A model generated the notes under the pieces. The model did no database searches and had not been told where the DNA came from. It worked only from the letters and a program-made list of their open reading frames with translations. From NCBI GenBank assembly GCA_002433465.1, contig DJIE01000186.1, positions 1 through 7,321 of the forward strand: DNA of 7,321 nt. The letters run 5' to 3'. The DNA is from Salinisphaera sp. UBA6602. GTDB taxonomy: Bacteria; Pseudomonadota; Gammaproteobacteria; Nevskiales; Salinisphaeraceae. Both the position numbers and the translations under genes were made by a program. This document shows positions 5,792 through 7,321 of this stretch, one piece after another (the stretch's first letter is position 1; each line of letters begins with the position of its first letter).

Positions 5792-6304
5792 TCAGCGGTC
5801 GTGTTGATGGTCAACTTTTTGCTGGCGCCACTGCACGACGCAGTAAAGCCCTGCACCCACTAGACCGCTCCACAGGCATAGCTGATGCAGCATGCCCACC
5901 GACAACATCTCCAGGAACATGTTGGATCGGGTTACCGGAAAGAACGGCACCATATCCGAATGCATGATGCTATCGAGCAGGACGTGACTAAAGCTGCCGA
6001 TAAACGCGCTTACGAATACCACCCACCACGCGATATCGACGCCACCAGTCGGCGCGATACGCAACAAGCGCAAGCCGATCTGAGCCAGATATTTCCCGCT
6101 AATCCCCGCGAAGATCGCGATCAGGGTCGCGCCGATATAGGTATGCGAAAAGCCGTGCAGATGGCCGTCGCCGGCGATAAGAACGAGAAGCGGCTGAATA
6201 TCCATCACGATCTGCGTCCAGCCGAAAATCATCAGGCTGAACGAACCGCCCATCAACGCCTTGATGGCGATGCCCGGGCCCATGTGAAACGGTGTGAACG
6301 GCAC
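5792..6304 (-). CDS. Conserved polytopic membrane protein, YdjM-like putative metal-dependent hydrolase
   Basis: The 170-residue protein has about four hydrophobic segments (22-43, 56-77, 92-110, 137-158). It carries conserved-looking polar residues of the membrane-bound YdjM-like/DUF4184 type: FTPFH at 3-7, D35, the cluster GDGHLHGFSHT (45-55), and HVLLDSIMHSD (107-117), a H-x3-D-x3-H-x-D arrangement fitting metal binding at the membrane. The assignment comes from motif memory, and catalytic activity is not proven for the family. The start is GTG at 6304-6302, preceded by AGGA at 6 nt. The C-terminal tail (QQKVDHQHDR) is charged and probably cytoplasmic. It converges on the S15-like lipoprotein gene and lies 162 bp downstream of yjdM on the same strand, so it is probably a separate unit. 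Substrate and process are unknown. Confidence 0.75.
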   Translation of the reverse strand: MPFTPFHMGPGIAIKALMGGSFSLMIFGWTQIVMDIQPLLVLIAGDGHLHGFSHTYIGATLIAIFAGISGKYLAQIGLRLLRIAPTGGVDIAWWVVFVSAFIGSFSHVLLDSIMHSDMVPFFPVTRSNMFLEMLSVGMLHQLCLWSGLVGAGLYCVVQWRQQKVDHQHDR

Positions 6305-6390
6305 TTGGTTTCCTGCTTGCGCTTACAAGACACGTATCGGTAGTTCCAGCTCAACCGCGATTTGCCCTGGCACCGATCCTGGACACAAAC

Positions 6391-6431
6391 CGCCGATCGG
6401 CGTTGGCCGAGACGTCCGCTTCGACGCGTCG
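6391..6431. repeat. Two perfect palindromes upstream of the membrane-protein gene
   Basis: CGCCGATCGGCG (6391-6402, 12 bp) and CGACGCGTCG (6422-6431, 10 bp) lie in the 162-bp gap before the GTG start. They have the shape of dimeric protein-binding sites, but CG-rich palindromes are common in such DNA. Confidence 0.25.
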
Positions 6432-6444
6432 GCGAGAGCGTACT

Positions 6445-6471
6445 CCTGAAGCCAGCAACCTGGCGCTCAGG
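6445..6471 (-). terminator. Hairpin overlapping the yjdM stop codon
   Basis: On the minus strand CCTGA, which contains the TGA stop, pairs with TCAGG, and inside it GCCAG pairs with CTGGC around a GTTG tetraloop; a small 2x1 internal loop separates the stems. It is a likely 3'-end structure. No U-tract follows, so termination itself is not shown. Confidence 0.4.
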
Positions 6472-6802
6472 CCTTCTTGACGAACGCTGCCGTCACCATC
6501 ATTTCACCGGCGCCATCCACCTTGCAGTCCAGCTGGTGATCTTTCGCATCGAGAATTCGCCTGACCACCGCCTTCGTGCCGATCTTCAGCACCATCGAAC
6601 TGCCTTTTACTTTCACGTCCTTCGCCAGCGTGACCTTGTCGCCTTCGGCCAACTCCGTGCCATTCGCGTCCTTGGCACCCGTCTTGTCTTCTACGGTCAC
6701 CTCGTCCGGATTCCATTCGTGCGCACATTCAGGACAAACCAGAAACGCCTGATCACGATAGGCAAACTGCGACTGACATTCAGGGCACGGCGGCAACGAC
6801 AT
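6467..6802 (-). CDS. yjdM: YjdM/PhnA zinc-ribbon protein
   Basis: The 111-residue product matches Escherichia coli YjdM (old name PhnA) in length and layout. An N-terminal zinc ribbon has C6-x2-C9 and C23-x2-C26 (PCPEC and VCPECAHEW). A small beta-barrel domain follows from about residue 43, with the signatures KDANGTELAEGDKVTLAKDV, VKGSSMVLKIGTK and DCKVDGAG, ending in FVKKA. Despite the old name, the E. coli protein is not needed for phosphonate breakdown and its role is unclear; no phn gene is visible here. It is presumably cytoplasmic. The start at 6802-6800 gives the family's usual MSLP N-terminus, with GGATGAG a few bases upstream; ATGs at 6811 and 6880 would add non-conserved residues. 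It is probably transcribed alone: 180 bp separate it from the upstream acetyltransferase, and a hairpin covers its stop. Confidence 0.93.
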   Translation of the reverse strand: MSLPPCPECQSQFAYRDQAFLVCPECAHEWNPDEVTVEDKTGAKDANGTELAEGDKVTLAKDVKVKGSSMVLKIGTKAVVRRILDAKDHQLDCKVDGAGEMMVTAAFVKKA

Positions 6803-6831
6803 ACGACTCATCCGGGGTGATTTGAGGCGCC

Positions 6832-6853
6832 ATGATAAGCGCAGGACATGTCC
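6832..6853 (-). promoter_or_regulatory. Candidate yjdM promoter element with adjacent palindrome
   Basis: On the minus strand TATCAT (6837-6832), a 5/6 match to the -10 consensus, lies 29 nt before the yjdM start. No good -35 is found 17 bp upstream. A perfect palindrome GGACATGTCC (6844-6853) sits within the would-be spacer and could be an operator. Confidence 0.25.
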
Positions 6854-6932
6854 CGAGCGAGCGCTACGGCGCCTCGTCAAACACAGTCCTACACAGGCGC
6901 TGGCGCGCTGGCATGAGCCATATGACGGGTTG

Positions 6933-6952
6933 CGCCCAGAAGCCCTTGGGCG
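6933..6952. repeat. 6-bp inverted repeat after the CatB-like gene
   Basis: CGCCCA (6933-6938) and TGGGCG (6947-6952) pair around an 8-nt loop, 30 nt beyond the acetyltransferase stop. On the minus strand the T-run precedes the stem, so it does not read as an intrinsic terminator. Confidence 0.25.
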
Positions 6953-6982
6953 AAAACCATTCCAGCCGCCCGTAGCGCGACG

Positions 6983-7321
6983 TCAGGACGTCGCCGCAAG
7001 TGCCGCCAGGGACTCGACGTCACCCGCTACGATCTGGTCCAGATGCTCTGTGATCTTTTCGATGGGCCAGTCCCACCATGCGACCTTGTTGAGCGTTTCA
7101 ACCGCTTCCGGCCCAAAGCGCTGCTTGATCGGCTTGGCCGGGTTGCCGCCTACGATCGTGTAAGCCGGCACGTCGGATACGACAACAGAACGAGAAGAAA
7201 CAATCGCCCCATTGCCAATATGGACACCCGGCATCACCAGCGCTTCGTAGCCTATCCAGACATCGTTGCCGATAACCGTATCGCCTTTGTATGGCAGATC
7301 GTCCGGCGCGGGCATGACCTT
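6983..7321 (-). CDS. CatB/Vat-like hexapeptide-repeat O-acetyltransferase, C-terminal part (truncated by window edge)
   Basis: The frame is open from the right edge (first residues KVMPAPDD) to a TGA at 6985-6983, giving 112 residues. The part begins LPYKGDTVIGNDVWIGYEALV, followed by hexapeptide turns (MPGVHIGNG, AIVSSRSVVVSDV), the family block YTIVGGNPAKPIKQRF, and a C-terminal WWDWPIEKI helix. This is the layout of xenobiotic acetyltransferases (CatB, Vat), trimers with a left-handed beta-helix that use acetyl-CoA. The active-site histidine and N-terminus lie outside the window. Chromosomal members in environmental bacteria are usually annotated only as CatB-related O-acetyltransferases, so drug resistance should not be assumed; other family members modify sugars or other small hydroxyl compounds. 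It is the most upstream gene on the minus strand here and is followed by a 180-bp gap before yjdM. Confidence 0.9.
   Translation of the reverse strand, partial: KVMPAPDDLPYKGDTVIGNDVWIGYEALVMPGVHIGNGAIVSSRSVVVSDVPAYTIVGGNPAKPIKQRFGPEAVETLNKVAWWDWPIEKITEHLDQIVAGDVESLAALAATS

Noticed and set aside
6467..6802. Evidence of a phosphonate-use operon because of the old PhnA name
   Set aside because: No C-P lyase, transporter or phosphonoacetate hydrolase gene is present, and the zinc-ribbon PhnA/YjdM family is not itself a phosphonate enzyme.
6362..6820. 152-codon plus-strand frame over yjdM
   Set aside because: Antisense to a well conserved 111-residue YjdM protein; composition is that of a shadow frame.
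6983..7321. Acquired antibiotic-resistance gene (CatB or Vat)
   Set aside because: Only the C-terminal part is visible, no mobile element is nearby, and chromosomal relatives are common in environmental bacteria; resistance cannot be inferred.

Overview
The window looks like an ordinary chromosomal stretch of a GC-rich (roughly 60% by eye) proteobacterium, most likely a gammaproteobacterium. The evidence is a YjdM/PhnA protein of exactly the Escherichia coli length and plan, two lipoproteins with clear lipoboxes, an RskA-type anti-sigma factor and a CatB-like acetyltransferase. I cannot name the genus. I see no transposase, integrase, phage gene, CRISPR array, tRNA or rRNA.

Layout, left to right. 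Bases 1-3136 are read on the minus strand. In the direction of transcription they hold a small TPR-like lipoprotein (3136-2552), a 421-bp gene-free gap with three inverted repeats, an ECF sigma factor (2130-1564), its membrane anti-sigma factor (1567-803, start codon overlapping the sigma stop as GTGA), a small secreted four-cysteine protein (579-235), and the N-terminal part of a GNAT acetyltransferase that runs off the left edge. Bases 3137-3684 form a gene-free divergent control region. Bases 3685-5682 on the plus strand hold the largest gene, a surface lipoprotein with a peptidase-S15/CocE-like alpha/beta-hydrolase domain, an unusual helical insert and a C-terminal beta domain. It ends head to head with a minus-strand membrane protein (6304-5792), and a strong hairpin lies between the two. 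Further right on the minus strand are yjdM (6802-6467) and a CatB/Vat-like hexapeptide acetyltransferase (right edge to 6983) whose N-terminus lies outside the window.

How the genes relate. The only secure functional unit is the sigma/anti-sigma pair: a membrane-tethered RskA-like protein should hold the ECF sigma factor inactive until a signal arrives from outside the cytoplasm. Three neighbours encode exported proteins (two lipoproteins and the four-cysteine protein), which would suit an envelope-response regulon, but no shared promoter motif could be shown by eye, so that link is inference. The right-hand genes look like independent single-gene units.

No clearly new multi-gene system is visible. 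The items most worth a second look are the S15-like lipoprotein with its insert, the structured gap upstream of the sigma gene, the unassigned four-cysteine secreted protein with a hairpin at its start, and the hairpins at gene ends that lack U-tracts.
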